NCBI GenBank assembly: GCA_033297205.1
Contig: MU859091.1
Location: forward strand, 1-64,000
Direction of reading: 5' to 3'
DNA from: Pseudoneurospora amorphoporcata
Lineage: Eukaryota > Ascomycota > Sordariomycetes > Sordariales > Sordariaceae
DNA length: 64,000 nucleotides
Each line of letters starts with the position of its first letter. The first letter of the stretch is position 1. Of the stretch, positions 34,045-46,893 are shown one piece after another. The notes under the pieces were generated by a model that was not told where the DNA came from, did not search any database, and saw only the letters and a list, made by a program, of their open reading frames with translations. A program made the translations under genes and the position numbers.

Positions 34045-35716
34045 CTAGACCGTAACTCCAGAAGCCGTCCTCAATCCGACTGGATCAATCTCCCTACCTC
34101 CCTTATCACTTCTCGTCCTCGTCCTTGACACGGACCCTACCGCCCCCTTCCACGTTCGAAGCACAAGTCCTTTGAGCCACTTGTAGATGACATCACCGTA
34201 ATCAAGCCATACCCGCCAAAATACCACGATGACGATGGTCGCTGGCACTGTTGTGACAAAGTAGATCCACAGCTCGTCCGAGACTTCCCAGTTGCCGTTG
34301 TCGCCGTAGGTGAAGAAGGTTGTGCTGAAGAGTGCCTGCCGTATTTCCGGTGATTAGCAATCTGGTTCATGTGAGGAAGGAGCGATGAACCCTCCTTCCC
34401 CTCTGGAAAAAGTGAAAGGTTCGACTGAGAAAGGGGGGAAAAGTGAAACGTACCGAGATGAAAGTGGCCGGCAAAAAGATCATGGTCAACAGCGCTATCG
34501 ACTTCATGACGCTGTTATCCTGTCGTGCAATGTTATTGTACGCCAACCCAACCTCATTCTTCAGCCTGTGCAAACTCGAATCACTCCTCAGTTTCAAACT
34601 CCTCACCAACGAAATCTGAAACTGCGTATACTCCCTCGCCTGCGCTCTGTACGTCAAACCCAGACCCAAACGACTGCGCTGCCCCTGTGCAGCAATGCTT
34701 TCATGAATTTCCCGCTGATACCTACCCAACTGCTCGACCGTCTGAATCCCCGCCTCCAGCACCTCAGACGAGTGATACGCATGTCTTGCATGGTCGTGGA
34801 TCTGCTCGAACAGATCGTGCCCGTTGAGCCGCGACTTTTCGAGCAGCCGAATGGGATCGCGCACCCGCCAGACGGAGATGTCGGAGTAGACAATCATGAT
34901 GTCTAGTAGGTCGGCGTGGAGGGCGAAGGGGTCTGCTTGGGCAGCCGCAGCCTCTGAGAGACTCGGTCTCCCCTTCTTGAGTAGTGCGTCCATCAGCCGG
35001 TCCGGGAAATCAGGCGGAGTATCAACGCAAAGGACTCGACATTTCCCCGGGCTGTCCCAACGGGTGAAGAGGCTCATTTCGAACCACTCGTATCCCTTCC
35101 CAGATTCTTCGGGGACATATTCGGGCTCCTCGTCGTGAGGTTTGTGCTTATCTTGGAAGCAGTCGATTTTGCGGACCATCTTGACGAGGTAGCGGAACCA
35201 TGTTGTGCAGGTCGTTAGTGTAGGGGTGGTGGTGGTGGTGGTGGTGCTATCTTCCACTTGTTGCTCTCCAAAGGGATTTGTGTTATGCTGCGGCTCTTCA
35301 AATACTGGCCTGCATCCTGCGTAACCGTTCACTTCAAAGCAGGTCCTGCTGGCGACGAAGCTGGGGACGTTGAAGGCGGCGAGGAGGGCTTCGCGCCCGC
35401 CATTTACGGGTGGATAGTCATCTTTGTGCATGAACCTGAGGTATGTTAGTCAGGACATATTCAATTATTTTTGATGTTTTCGCTTCATGGTCCGTAGTTG
35501 GTCTCACATATAGCATTGATCCGGTAGGTCCCCATGTTCTGGGTGTACGAGGTTGATCAAGGTCGAACAATCAACGTATCTTTCCTCGATACTCCAGTTT
35601 GCTCCTTTCTCTACTGTGTTTCTATTATGTTAGCCGATCTGTTTACATCTTCTTCTCGTTGGCAACCAGGCAAACTCACAGGGGTAAACTATCCTAACTC
35701 TGAGACGAGCTTTCAT
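34045..35716 (-). CDS. CorA-like divalent-cation transporter family membrane protein
   Basis: Exons on the minus strand are 35716-35680, 35613-35508, 35435-34454 and 34335-34045, giving 471 aa. Introns of 66, 72 and 118 bp carry GTGAGT, GTGAGA and GTACGT donors and cytosine-AG acceptors, with CTAAC branches in the first two. The short 5' exons restore an N-terminus reading MKARLRVRIVYPLEKG, then CSTLINLVHPEHGD and QCYMFMHKDD, with exact phase at each join. The long middle part is helical and charged (FEQIHDHARHAYHSSEVL). The end has two spans: SIALLTMIFLPATFISALFS at about 358-378 and VTTVPATIVIVVFWRVW. The CorA pore signature GMN is not present; TYGDNGNW stands at that place, so ion transport is uncertain. 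Plasma membrane location is likely. Confidence 0.8.
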
Positions 35717-38700
35717 CGCGTCGTCGTCAATTAATAAATGCATCGTATCGTTCACTCCTTACACGAGCGTACGATCACGATTACGGTTGCAACTGAATGA
35801 TGCGAACGGCAAGTTCACACAAGGCATTGGTAGGCACGCTCGACCCTAGAAGACAGACAATAAAGATAGGCGCCGTGAGGCTCCGCCCCCAGCCTGGACT
35901 GCGACTACCGTTTTTGGGCCGCAAGTTTTATCGTTGCCTTTCTGTAATGCCTTCGTGACACCACAGCAGCCTTTTGGCGGAGAGCCCCGCGTTGGGCCTC
36001 GACTGAGGCCGATCATACTCAGCCACCTGTGTGGGCGGCTAAACAAGCTGAAGGATTCCACTCGCATGTATCCAATGGGTGAGTGAGGGTTTCAGTTACC
36101 TGCATCTTCCATCGTATCAGTTGGACCCTGTGGCGCCAATAACTCACAAACAATCATGAAATTGAACAGTGAAAGCAGGATCTTCGCATCAAGTGGCCAA
36201 GAGATGGATTCCGAGAAAGAGAGGAATTGATGTTTCAAAGCTTGCAGGGTTAGGGTTGAAGGTCTCCTTTTCCATCCTATCTTACCAGTCTCGCCCGGTC
36301 AGCCTGTGTAACACGGCGCCATGCAACCCGGTAATTACCGGCGGCCATCATCACCTCTAATTTTCAGTGTTCCTTCTCCTGGCACTTACATAACAGCAAG
36401 TGAACTTCCCTTTTGAGCCTCTGGGCAAACTTCCAGAGTAACTTAGTAGAGGCGAATGTAGCCCCTATTTCGACGGTACTGACTTACGATTCGAGCGCTT
36501 AGGATTGCTTCGAACTCTCGAAGCAACCCCCCCTCTTTCTCTCTTTCACATGCTACCGTACCTCTCTCTCTAGTCTATTGGTAGATATACTTAAAACACA
36601 ATCCTAAACCGTTACTCTGCAGCCAGCGCAGCAGCGTCGAAAGAAAAATCCGGGATACCTATCTGCTACTATTGTATAGGATAGTGGCGTCGCATAGGTA
36701 AAACCGTTATATGTGACATGGTACATACCTACTGGGCATTAGAACGGCCCGCTAGTCCCTGGGAAAAGGGCATGTCACTCACTCGGCTCTTATGGGAGTT
36801 CGAGAACTTAACCATGGTTGGAGGCAACACTTGACGGCCGTGCGTTTCGATACGAGTGCCGGATTTGGTAATCAATCCCGCTATACGTAGTTGTTCAGTT
36901 GGCCGCATATTTAGGCGTCGTTTTCGTTTCTGCATTCCTGACTTCGCGTAGAGGTCGGTGAGAGGTGAAGTGTAGACCTGGCTTCATATCGTGGGTGAGA
37001 AGTGGTTTGTAGTGTGGTGGTGTGCTGGAACGGGCCGTCTAGCCAGCCCTACTGAGGGCTGTGTTGCCAAACCCGGTCTCTGAACCCCTCCGAATTTTGT
37101 CCATCTTTTCCCTTTTCTCATGATTTTGCGAGGGCCATCCGTTGTCTTGTCAATCTTGTCAGCTCGTGTCTCCCCACGGGACACCTAGTCCAGTGGAAGC
37201 TCCCAGGTCGTTGGATGGTGATGTGCTTTGTTGAGGCTCCAAATCCTCGTAGACTGGGTAGACCCTGTACTTCAAGGTAAGCACCATAAAGCCCGGTGCT
37301 ATTGCATGATACTATCCGCGAAGAGCGAAGTGAACTTGGCTAGCAGACTGAAGCGACCCGTCGGTTAGACAAGCGATATTGCTTTGCCGTCTATGATGAC
37401 AGAAAGAGCACGACTCCAGGTTCTCGGTTTGTAGTATCTGGTTACGCTGGGGATGGCGTTAAGCGATTGCGACCCCTGTATTTGTCTCTTCAATGATGGT
37501 TATGCCTCGGGCATAGGGCGCTTGAGGGTGTGCTATGCGACGCTGAGCGGAAACGAAGGTCGAACCTGAAATGAGTTATCCTGGGACGATACGACAGTAC
37601 ATTGTAGTGTATTTGATCTGGAAGGCGGTAAGCTGTAGGGGTTGAGAAAGCCAGAGATGGCTCGTCTGTGCACCACGTAGAGGTAAGTACTCTCGTAAAC
37701 CATCAGTGGAGAAATGCAAATCATGATGGAAAGATCTTTTCAGAGTCCAGATCCGACAAATATTTGGTACTGAAATCGCGAATGATGGGTTGTTGTAGGG
37801 CACAGGTATGCCAGTGGTGGATAAACTTGCTGTGCATCGTAACGAGAGGCGGCTCCAAACTTGCAAACGCCTCGTCTTGGTCTATCAGCTGGCTCTGGTG
37901 ATGTTGAAATAGTCAACATATCCCTTGAAAGAGAAGGAAGAGAGAACCAACAAGATACCCGCCTCTGTCTCTCAGCTCCAGAGCGCGGGAAGGCGAGCAG
38001 ACAAAGACAGTGCCCGACCTCTCCGTCCTAACACCCAACTACAGGGTTGACCGGGCCGGAGTCCGTTGTGGAGTTTAGTGGAGTTCAGCTTGGAAAGTGC
38101 CTGACTTGACTCTTTGAAGCGCAGGCAAGATTGGGTGAACAAGCGCCGTGGTGGTTCTGGCGACCCCCGTGTTTCCATTCTCTCATTAATCCATCAAACC
38201 TTCGGACTGTACCGAGTCATCCAAGGTGAAGGTGTAGACACTGTACTGCAGCCCAGCCCAGTGAGATGTTTATGTGTAGAGGACGTGACGGAAGATGGAA
38301 ATACAGTACGTATTCAGAGCTGAGCTCCCGCGGTGGAGAGTTCATTTGTGATGCAGGGGGCTTTTGGTGTTTTGGCCTGGAGAGCTTCGAGAGGTATCCC
38401 CCAGGGCATCCTTCCCGCCCATGGTGCCCCTGTCATGAGCTGACTTTTGGATCCCAAGTGACAGCGCTAGGAGGCTACGCGACGACTATCAGTGTGTCCA
38501 GGAAAAGAAAAGAGAATGTGAAGCGAGAAGAAAGAGTTGTGAAACAAAACAAGCCGTCATTCCACGCACTGACTGTGAGTGTCGAACCCCCAGATGCAGG
38601 TGGTGAAGATGTTGGGAGGATTCACAGTTGTCAGTTGCTGCCCGTTGCTCCCGTCTTTCCTTCTTTGAAGTGGGCGGGTAATGCACTGGCACTGGCCATG

Positions 38701-40271
38701 CTGAGCAAATCTGGGTTAGCGACGGTGCACAGACACAGTTCACGAGTGGGGCTCAACTGCACTAGGTAGCTCCGGAAAGCGCCTCCTCTTGAACCGTGTG
38801 CACGGACTCGCCTACATATTCCAACGTATCTTGGCATCTTTCGTTCCTGAGCGACACTTTCTCACACTTTCCCTTCTTTGCACTTGGCACATTCTTCATT
38901 TTTCATCGAAAGGCCATCGCCAATACCGGAGACGGCCTGCGTTGCATTAGCATCGTCCTGCCAAGGACCGTCTTCGCCTTCTGTCCTTTGGCATTGACAT
39001 TGGCCATTCCTATTTCCATCATGATCATTCGACTGTCTCACTCGCAGAACCCGAAGCTTCCATCTCCGAGCTAAGCTGCTGACTGCTGCTGGATCCGTGC
39101 TAGTCAACACAAACCGAACTGTCAAAAGAAAAACTGGCATCGCGTCGACAGGTATGACGGTGACGGAGATGGATGGATGGATGTATGGTATACTGTCATG
39201 AGAACGACGACAACGGGTTGAATAGTATACGAATTTCTAATCAAAAGATAAGGAAGAAGAAGAAGGTTGACATGACGTTGATGATGAGCCTCAAACTAAA
39301 AACCAATCATGCTGATTGATTGATTTTTGCTTTTCAGGTTGCTTTGCGGAAAGCAGATGTCCATCTGCAAGAAAGTGTAATCAATCTTTGTTGACAGGTT
39401 GACAGGCAATTTACCAACCCGAACCGGACGGGGCCGCCCGCCATGTGCCGTTCAGCTGCCGCGACGCCCAGGACGCCGTTGGAGTTGGAGAGCTCAGCTG
39501 AAATCTCCGAGGTTTCGTTCACAGTGCACATGGTTATAACTCGACCATCATCACTCAATATGGATTCAGAAATTTATCAAGGCCACGCCTTGAGCAGATC
39601 TGGCCAACCGTCGTGACGACCTAACTTGACAAGAAAACCGGTGTGATAAAGGGTAACAAAGCTTGAAACCGTCTAACTGAGTGTCTGGCAGAGAGAAAGA
39701 CAGACCGACGAGGTTGGAGAGGAAACCAACATCGCACTGACTCTGTCGCAAGCAAAGAGACGGTTGGGACTTGGGAAGTCACTTTTGGTGCTGACGGCCA
39801 CTGAACCTGAACCTGAACCTGAAACTTCCCGCCCGCCCGCACGATGGCAGCTGCAACTGAGGGAGAAAAAATCAACTTCACAAAGTCAAAAAGGTCTGAA
39901 ACATGTTTGGTACATGTACTGTGCGGTGAATCTGACTGTTTTTGGACATTATTTGACACCAATATTGGCAATGGGTCAGAAAAACAGGTAATGTGCTCCA
40001 GAAGAACTTCGAGTAGTGTATAATACAGCTAACTCAATCTCTACACAACCCCCTCCCTTCTATGACATACAGAAGAAGTGTTTGCGGTACTGCCGTGCGC
40101 TTTCCCTGAACCTACATAACCCTTCTCTCTGCAACCACCCCCTTTTGGTTAAGAAAGGAGAAAAAGGAAGAAAAAAAAAAACCAAACCTTCCCGCCGTGC
40201 AAACGGTACCAGTCCCTGTCCTTTCTTTCCTTCTTGAACCAACACTCTCTTTTTCAGCCCAACGAAACCGC
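35717..40271. other. Long intergenic region (4.5 kb)
   Basis: No gene is supported on either strand; all open frames are short and domain-free. A GGGTTAGGG motif lies at 36247-36255. From about 36450 to 36720 the sequence resembles a decayed repeat or solo LTR, with a CT tract and a change in composition, but no boundaries can be set. A short hexanucleotide run (CTGAAC units) lies near 39801-39825. Non-coding RNA or fast-evolving genes cannot be excluded. Confidence 0.4.
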
Positions 40272-41034
40272 TTAAGAGCCCTTAGCAAGAGCCTTGAGGC
40301 GATCCAAGCTGCCGTTGAAAATATCCGAATCACCACCATAGGTGTACGTGTCCGCGTTCTGCCAGATAGTCTGATACGGCCATCCACCGGGGATGGTGCC
40401 AACGGTGCTGCTCCACCTGGCCAAGACGAGCGGGTTGGTCGCCGCGAACGCGTTGGAGTTACCCGTGCACTGGTTCCACCACGAGTAGTTGGTGTAGATC
40501 ATGGGGTAGCGGCCCGTCCTGGAGTAGTAGCGGTCGGAGAAGGACTTGATCCAGGAGACCATGGAAGAGGTCGACAGGCCGTAGCAGGTGGCCTTGCCGG
40601 AGACGGACTCCAGGTCGATCATGCCCGGAAGGGTGATGCCGTCGGCGGACCAGCCGCCGCCGTGGGCGAGAAAGTAGTCGGCTTGGGCGGCGCCGGTGGA
40701 GGAGTCGGGGTGGGCGAAGTGGTAGCCGCCGCGGATGAAGCCGGCGTTGGTGGCGCCCGTGTAGTGGGAGGAGAACGAGGGGTCGATGTAGGTGGTTCCT
40801 TCGGTGGCCTGTGAGTGAGGGGAGGGGGTTGGGTCAGTACATGTCGGTGATGATGTCTTGTGAAGGAGGAGGAGAAGGAGGACTCACCTTGATGATGACG
40901 AAGCGGGCACCGGAAGAGTAAGCGCCGGCAAAGTTGACGCTGCTCTGCCAGTGGGAGATATCGAAACCCTGGACGGTAGCCTGGGCAGCGCCGATGAGGC
41001 CGGCGAGGGCCGTGAGGACGGAGAAGGACTTCAT
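40272..41034 (-). CDS. Secreted GH25 muramidase (Chalaropsis-type lysozyme)
   Basis: It cleaves the beta-1,4 bond of bacterial peptidoglycan. Exons on the minus strand are 41034-40888 and 40808-40272. The 79-bp intron has GTGAGT and CAG ends and joins as VIIK-ATEGTTY. The product is 227 aa, the usual length of a single-domain GH25 enzyme. A signal peptide covers about 1-19 (MKSFSVLTALAGLIGAAQA). Active-site residues are visible: Asp25 in FDISHWQ, and Asp114 and Glu116 in MIDLESVSG. PMIYTNYSWW and LARWSS follow as in the family. No binding module is attached. A role in competition with or feeding on bacteria is the known use in fungi. Confidence 0.95.
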
Positions 41035-42205
41035 GATGCCGCCGGTTTTTGGTGGCTTGAAGATGATGCGGAGTGGGTGAAGACTGGAGGAGTGAGGTCA
41101 GACAGACGATCGAGGAAACCGGAATCGCCAGAGACCTTTTATATCTGGATTTTCCTTGTCCACCCCCAACTGTCTCAAGGTGCAACGGCCGATGCCGATA
41201 GTTCATCATCCTTGAGTCTCACACACACACTCTCTCTCTCCATGGCTTCTTGCCCACGTTCGGCAAAGAGTGGTTACTAAACGACAAGGAAGCAAAAAAA
41301 AATGGAGATCTTCAGGGTTTGTTCCCCCATGGTTGCAGGAAAACAAAAGTTGTTTTCTTTCCTGAAGCGGAAGGAGAACATGTCAGCAATCGCGCTGTCT
41401 ATTCCGTCTTCAGATTCTAGTTGGCCGACGATCTCTTTCCGTGTGCCTGTTACTCCATCATCAACACAGTTGCGGAAGGTGGGACGCGTTGCATCATCGG
41501 GCGCTAGAGAAGGCCTGGCATGATGTGTGCAACGCTACACGTGTAAAACGCTGTCTTCTCGAGACACCGATGGTTGCGGGAGATCTCCATGTTCATTGCC
41601 GTAAATAGGGCATGAACATTGTGGAGATGCGGGAGCGTTTCTCCTCCCTTTGTTACCCCCACGTGTTGTTTCACAAGTCGCCCGCAGGTAAGCATTGCAT
41701 CTTTGAACCGTAAGCTTGTGGAGAAGTTGTTCTTGATCACCTTTTGACTGCCGTAAATTCAGCGAATTCTCACATCTTCACATCTGACTATTGATGTTCG
41801 GGTAAGCGCTGAAACATACAGAGCACAGCTTCCTATTCAGGAACTGATCTGCCGCTGCTAGATGTGTGTGTTGTCGGACCATGCCGACAGTCGGCAGGTG
41901 ATGGCGATGGCTTCCTTTTCCTTTGATAGTTTTGATAGAGTGAACATTCTAGAAACGATATAAATGGTGAGTGTATATCTGACGGCAATGAATCTTTCGG
42001 GTATTAGATCGTGAAGAAAGCTTGTCTATTGATATCAGATGGGTTTGGCGTCTTGGGATCCGTCTTGGCTGCGTTCATTGAGGTCATTCATGTCATGATT
42101 CCTCCCGGCCTCGCTGCCGGTATCGATTCTTGGGCGCCACCCGCCTGCGGTGTACAGTACCAGGAACACGCTGATTCTCGAGAAGGGGACGAAAGATGGT
42201 CAAGC
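41035..42205. other. Intergenic region 5' of the GH25 gene
   Basis: This holds the GH25 promoter. An (AC)n/(TC)n tract lies at about 41220-41240. No gene is recognised. Confidence 0.4.
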
Positions 42206-42563
42206 TACAGTAACCACCCCTGCAGATGCTAAGCCCCCCTTTTGCTAAAACCCCCCCTTTTGCATAGGATTCTGGCTGCCCGCATTCCCTCTGGTGGTGA
42301 AGACTGCTAACTGCTATTTGCAACGCTGATAGCCCGGATTTGCAAAAACAGGGGTCCGATTTTGGTGGGAGAGGATACTTATACCCTTGTACCGGGGGGA
42401 TAGCCGCCCTAGGTGGCCCACTTTTTCGGTCTACGGCCAGTCATCCAGTGGCTAGAAGGCCTAGGTGTGGTTTGTGCACCAGCACCTTCTTTTGCAAAAC
42501 CCCCCCTTTTGCTAAAAATTTTGCCTGCCGGAATTGTTTGCAAAAGCAGGGGTGGTTACTGTA
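42206..42563. mobile_element. Non-autonomous TIR element (MITE), probably Tc1/mariner pogo-Fot1 type
   Basis: The ends are perfect 18-bp inverted repeats: TACAGTAACCACCCCTGC on the left (42206-42223) and its reverse complement on the right (42546-42563). TA at each edge fits the TA target duplication, and CAGT termini are typical of the pogo/Fot1 branch. The interior contains several C-tract repeats of the type CCCCCCTTTTGC, in both orientations, and no transposase frame. The total length is 358 bp. Perfect ends suggest recent activity of a related autonomous copy elsewhere. Confidence 0.82.
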
Positions 42564-44499
42564 TTCTGGGAGTGGGGGCGTGGCACGGGTATCGATTTCC
42601 CGTCAGAAATCGGGGCGCGGAACAGCCCGTGTTATGCAAGGGCAAGTGTCACAGCCTTGTTGAGGGGAAAGCGTTGTGGTGGTGAAACTCCCCACGAGAT
42701 TGCAATACTGAGAAGGACCCCATCCTAGGTCCTGTGTATCTCATCTGGCCTACCTACCTACGTATTGTAGCCGAGGTAATCAGCATGGCATGACTTTTGA
42801 AGATACAAATCAAGAGGTTTGGCACGCTCTTCATCAATCATTGATATCGCAACGAATTTCTGCAGAGATTCTCGCCAACCTTTGCGCAGCTGGTTTCTCT
42901 TTGTGCCGTAAGTCCGCGCGGATCAACGACGCCCAGCAGCTCCTCAGCTAACAGTGAGCTCATCCCACAGATATCAATGGTGGAAGACCTTATATAAGAG
43001 GCAAAAGATCCTCGGTCGTGTTGAGTCTCCAACTGGTCTGTACGACTGCCAAGTCTAAATATGACATAGGTCAAGAGAGATGAGCAACTCAGCCAAACTC
43101 CTCCTGGGGCTTTCGAAGCTTTTGAGGGAAAGGCTTCACCATCATATGATGGTCTTGGAAGATGGATGGGAGCGACGGGATCGTGGGAAATTCTGCCAAG
43201 GGACTTCAGCTTGGACCACCACCAAGACCCAATCCCAATCCATTCAGCGTTAGCGAGTCCCCCGATAGCTGAAGACGCTTTACACCACGCTTTACTTCAC
43301 CAGGCAAGTCTTGCGTACCGGTGACGGAAACCCCACTTTCACCTTCCCGTAAAGAAGCACACTAGGTAGAACGCACTCGATCCGGGGAGGAAGGATTGCG
43401 AGTTCCGTCCCCGAAGAGCTTTGACAAAAGTCGAAACCGGTCAAAACCATGGCCTTGCCATTCAACCAGGAGCAGTGTGATCGTGTTCGTTCTAGGCCAG
43501 CAGGGCTGGGTAGGACATGATATCTGCGCATCGCATGATGTGATAGTTGTGTCAATCTGGGGATAACATGGGATCCATAAGAGAGATCGCTTCCAGGAAG
43601 AGAGAGCTGGGTTCTGGGAGATGAGCGTCGAAGGGGACGGGATACAACGATCGCTTGCTGGAAGCTAGCTTTGCTTGCAAGATATCAACTTTGAGGCTTG
43701 TCAGCTTCGCCCGTGGTGTCTCACAATCGCGTGTGCTGAAACCCAACAGACGCTTCTGCATAGCTGCAGTGATTTCGGTTCGAGAAATATCTGGTAAGAA
43801 GGAGTCAGGGCAGTGAAAAACTTCAAGCACGAGCGTCTGTGCACCGCATACCTGGGATGCTAGCTAATTGGATGATGGCAGGCAGAAGTCAATATTGAAG
43901 AAGAAAGAATGCGAGTTGGGCCCTCGAGACCGGCCGAGAGCCGTTCTCGCTTTCTTTTAAGAATTCTGGCGCTGATACCTACCCCGGTGAAGTGAGATGC
44001 CAAGAAGCTCAAGCGTCGCCAACAGAGGCACCCGAAGGTCTGACCGCGCGCAATATTCGCCGAGCAAGGTGTGTCCGCGAGTAGACTGTACATGCAGAAG
44101 GCGCCCGAGTAGGCGAAGATCGACCCTGATCCGGGGAAGGGTGCTACTTAACCGGATCGGCGAGATTTAGCCAGGCCGTCTGTCAACTGCACTGGCACCA
44201 GCCAGCGGTCGGCGATATATTGCACGGACCTCGCTTCAGACACACTGCAGCTGCCAACATATTGCTCTCCGCATTCGAGAGTGTTGCAGAGCATCACGAG
44301 GATGTCTGCTTGGCACCTCCCATTTCGTTCTGGTGCTGAGGGTCTGAAACCCAGGGCTAGAACATATAGATAGCAGGATGGCCCGGCCGTAGATCATCGA
44401 GGTCCACCTTGTGCGGAATGGAGATATGCGAAGCCTGGGGCTTACGACATCATCCTGCTTAAACAGAATCCCTCTCGCCGGCGAGCACCCGTGTCAACA
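42564..44499. other. Intergenic region
   Basis: No gene is supported. A small imperfect palindrome around GATCCGG/CCGGATC lies near 44129-44162. The right end should contain the promoter of the rhodopsin-like gene. Confidence 0.4.
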
Positions 44500-45841
44500 A
44501 TGGCTTCGAATACCACAGCGCCGGCTTCGAACTCGACACCCGTCACAAATGAAGGGCCGAGGCCCGATCAGTTCGCCCAGCCGCTTACATGGACACCAGA
44601 GGAGTTGGCGTTGATGCCTCACGACAATGTGGCAACTCGTCTCAACGTTGTGATTTGGTTGTTGATCGGCCTCTCAGGTGGCTTTCTTGGGCTTCGTGTA
44701 TACTGCAAGTTCTCTCGGCGCAAGGGGCTATGGTGGGACGATATCGTGTTGATAGGAGCATGGGTAGGTTGCTTTCAGGCTCTAGTTGGTATCTTTAGCT
44801 GTTGATAGTTAACGTCGGACCCTTCGCAGATCTGCCTTACCGTCGAATCCGGGTTGCTTACCGCGATGACCCGTCTCGGCTACGGTCTTCATTTCTGGGA
44901 CTTTGATGTGGTCAACAACATGGCTCCCCTGTTGCTGCTTGTCAACGTGGCGGGCACCTTCTCCGTCACGGCAGCCATCTGGTCCAAGACAAGCTTCGCC
45001 ATCACACTGCTCCGACTCACTCATGGATGGATGAAAGGGCTCCTGTGGTTCATCATCATCACCATGAACATCGCCATGGGCCTGACGGCGCTGTTTCCCT
45101 GGGTCAGTTGCACACCCATCAACAAGGCATGGGAGGTCTTCACCCCAGGAAAGTGCTGGGATCCCAAGGTGACGGTTCACTACAACATTTTCTCGGCTTC
45201 CTACTCGGCGGTGATGGACATTGCCCTGGCCCTGCTTCCGTGGTCGGTAGTGTGGAAGCTCCAGATGAAGAAGAAGGAAAGGTTCGGATGTGCCCTTGCG
45301 ATGAGCATGGGTGTCTTCGCGGGGATTACTGGCATCATCAAGACAAGCAAGATGCCGAGCATGTTGTCCTCCGACTTTGGTCAGTTCAGTTGCCTATCCA
45401 TCCAGATATCAGGGGAATACAAAGCTGACAGGTGCCATGCTAGCCGATGGTGTCGACCTCTTCATCTGGGGTAACGCCGAGAGTGCCATTACCATCATGG
45501 CCGCCAGCATCCCCATTCTTCGCGTGCTGGTTCGGGATGCCGCCATTTCTCGTCGCTACTACAAGGCCGAGGACAGCAAGGCCATCGAGCTCAAGATGTC
45601 GGCTAGTGAAGGCAAGCACTCAGGGCACTCGAGATCAAAGACCGACTCCGAGAACAACTTGGTCGTGACCGTCGTGTCTGCCGGCCCCTCCCAGGTCATG
45701 TCAGACGGGCGCGCTCCGGTGATGGGTGAGAAGGACGGTTGGAGAGGGCCGCGGACGACTGGGCAAAATCAGATTGTGCGCACCGAGGACTTTTCGCTCG
45801 AGTACCACAATCGTAAGAGCATGGCGAGTGATTCCATCTAG
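44500..45841 (+). CDS. Seven-TM fungal rhodopsin-like (PTH11-related) integral membrane protein
   Basis: Exons are 44500-44763, 44830-45379 and 45432-45841, giving 407 aa. Introns of 66 and 52 bp have GTAGGT and GTCAGT donors and CAG acceptors. The joins read GAW-ICLTVES and SDFG-AMLADGVD. The helices run from VVIWLLIGLSGGFLGLRVY through PLLLLVNVAGTFSV, TSFAITLLRL, LLWFIIITMNIAMGLTALF, YSAVMDIALALLPWSVVW and CALAMSMGVFAGI to VDLFIWGNAESAITI. The loop motif WWDD and the pair CTPINKAW...GKCW are typical of the large ascomycete rhodopsin-like family. The cytosolic tail is Ser-rich and charged. Roles in this family range from surface sensing to unknown. True start ATG follows a CAACA context. Confidence 0.88.
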
Positions 45842-46893
45842 GCGGAGTGGGGAAGGGCGGGCAGGGAGCGGTGCTGCGATGTAGCGTCGTATTTTAGCGA
45901 TGTCGAGGTTGTTCGTTTTTTTTAGGAGAAGAGAAGTCCACTCATTGGATGTTGTTCCCTTTGTATCAAGCGTTTGTAAGATTATCAGAAGTGTGTTATA
46001 GCCCTAACTGGCCTAGTACGTAGCATAAGCCAATCTTCGTCCATCATTGTTAGGGAACTATTTGCAGCTGAACCCATGACGTCATTGGATGCATCGTTGG
46101 GGACCCTGATGGCTACATCTTATCGATAAGGACATAACCACATCAACATCTCGGAAGGCACAACCATCTTGACGGTGAGGATTTCTATGGGCTGATTTTC
46201 TTCCCAAGCCAGGTCGGCCTTCGTCGATTCAGTTATATCCAAAAGGAACACGGCGGGAACAATGGACGTAAGCGAGCTTTTGGGAGACGTTGAGAGAAGT
46301 TACACCAAGTCCATGGCGTTGTTGAATAGAAGGAGAAATAAACACGGATGCATCCTTCTTGTCTTGAACAATGTTCGCTTGGTGAAGTCCACGGATCCAC
46401 AGCAACTCGACCAAAACATTGGACGGACGAAAGCAAGTTGGATGATATGGCGACAGCATTCATCGTTTTAGCAGGAAGGCATCGAGTGTACTTAAGTGCA
46501 TGATATGGCACAGAATCAGGAGGGCGCGAACGTCGAGTCCTTTATCTGTATTGTTTGCTCTCTTGCTTGAGCTCGCCTGTTGTCTTGGAACCTCACTTCT
46601 GTCTCCAAATCCTTTTCTTCGCGAACGAAAGCACGAATACCAGTGTGATCTCGTCGGTAGCCGGCGGCAAGGTGGGAGGTGGGATGTGTGAGCGGGAGTC
46701 CGCTCTTTCTCAGAAAACCATTCACTCGTCCTGTCTTTCTGTTACTACCCCACTCCATCCTCTCTTTATGTCGCGTTTGGCCTTTTATTTTCCATCGTCG
46801 ACAATTCAACCCGCAACACGGCCACTCTTTAGGACACAAGATCAAGCAATAACTCGACAACATTCATAAATCAACAACATTTTAGCCATCGCC
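45842..46893. other. Intergenic region
   Basis: No gene is supported. It contains the 3' end of the rhodopsin-like gene and, near 46700-46890, a pyrimidine-rich leader of the next gene. Confidence 0.4.

Noticed and set aside
40197..40814. 205-aa plus-strand frame opposite the GH25 gene
   Set aside because: It is an antisense shadow of a clear GH25 enzyme with spliced, family-consistent coding on the minus strand.
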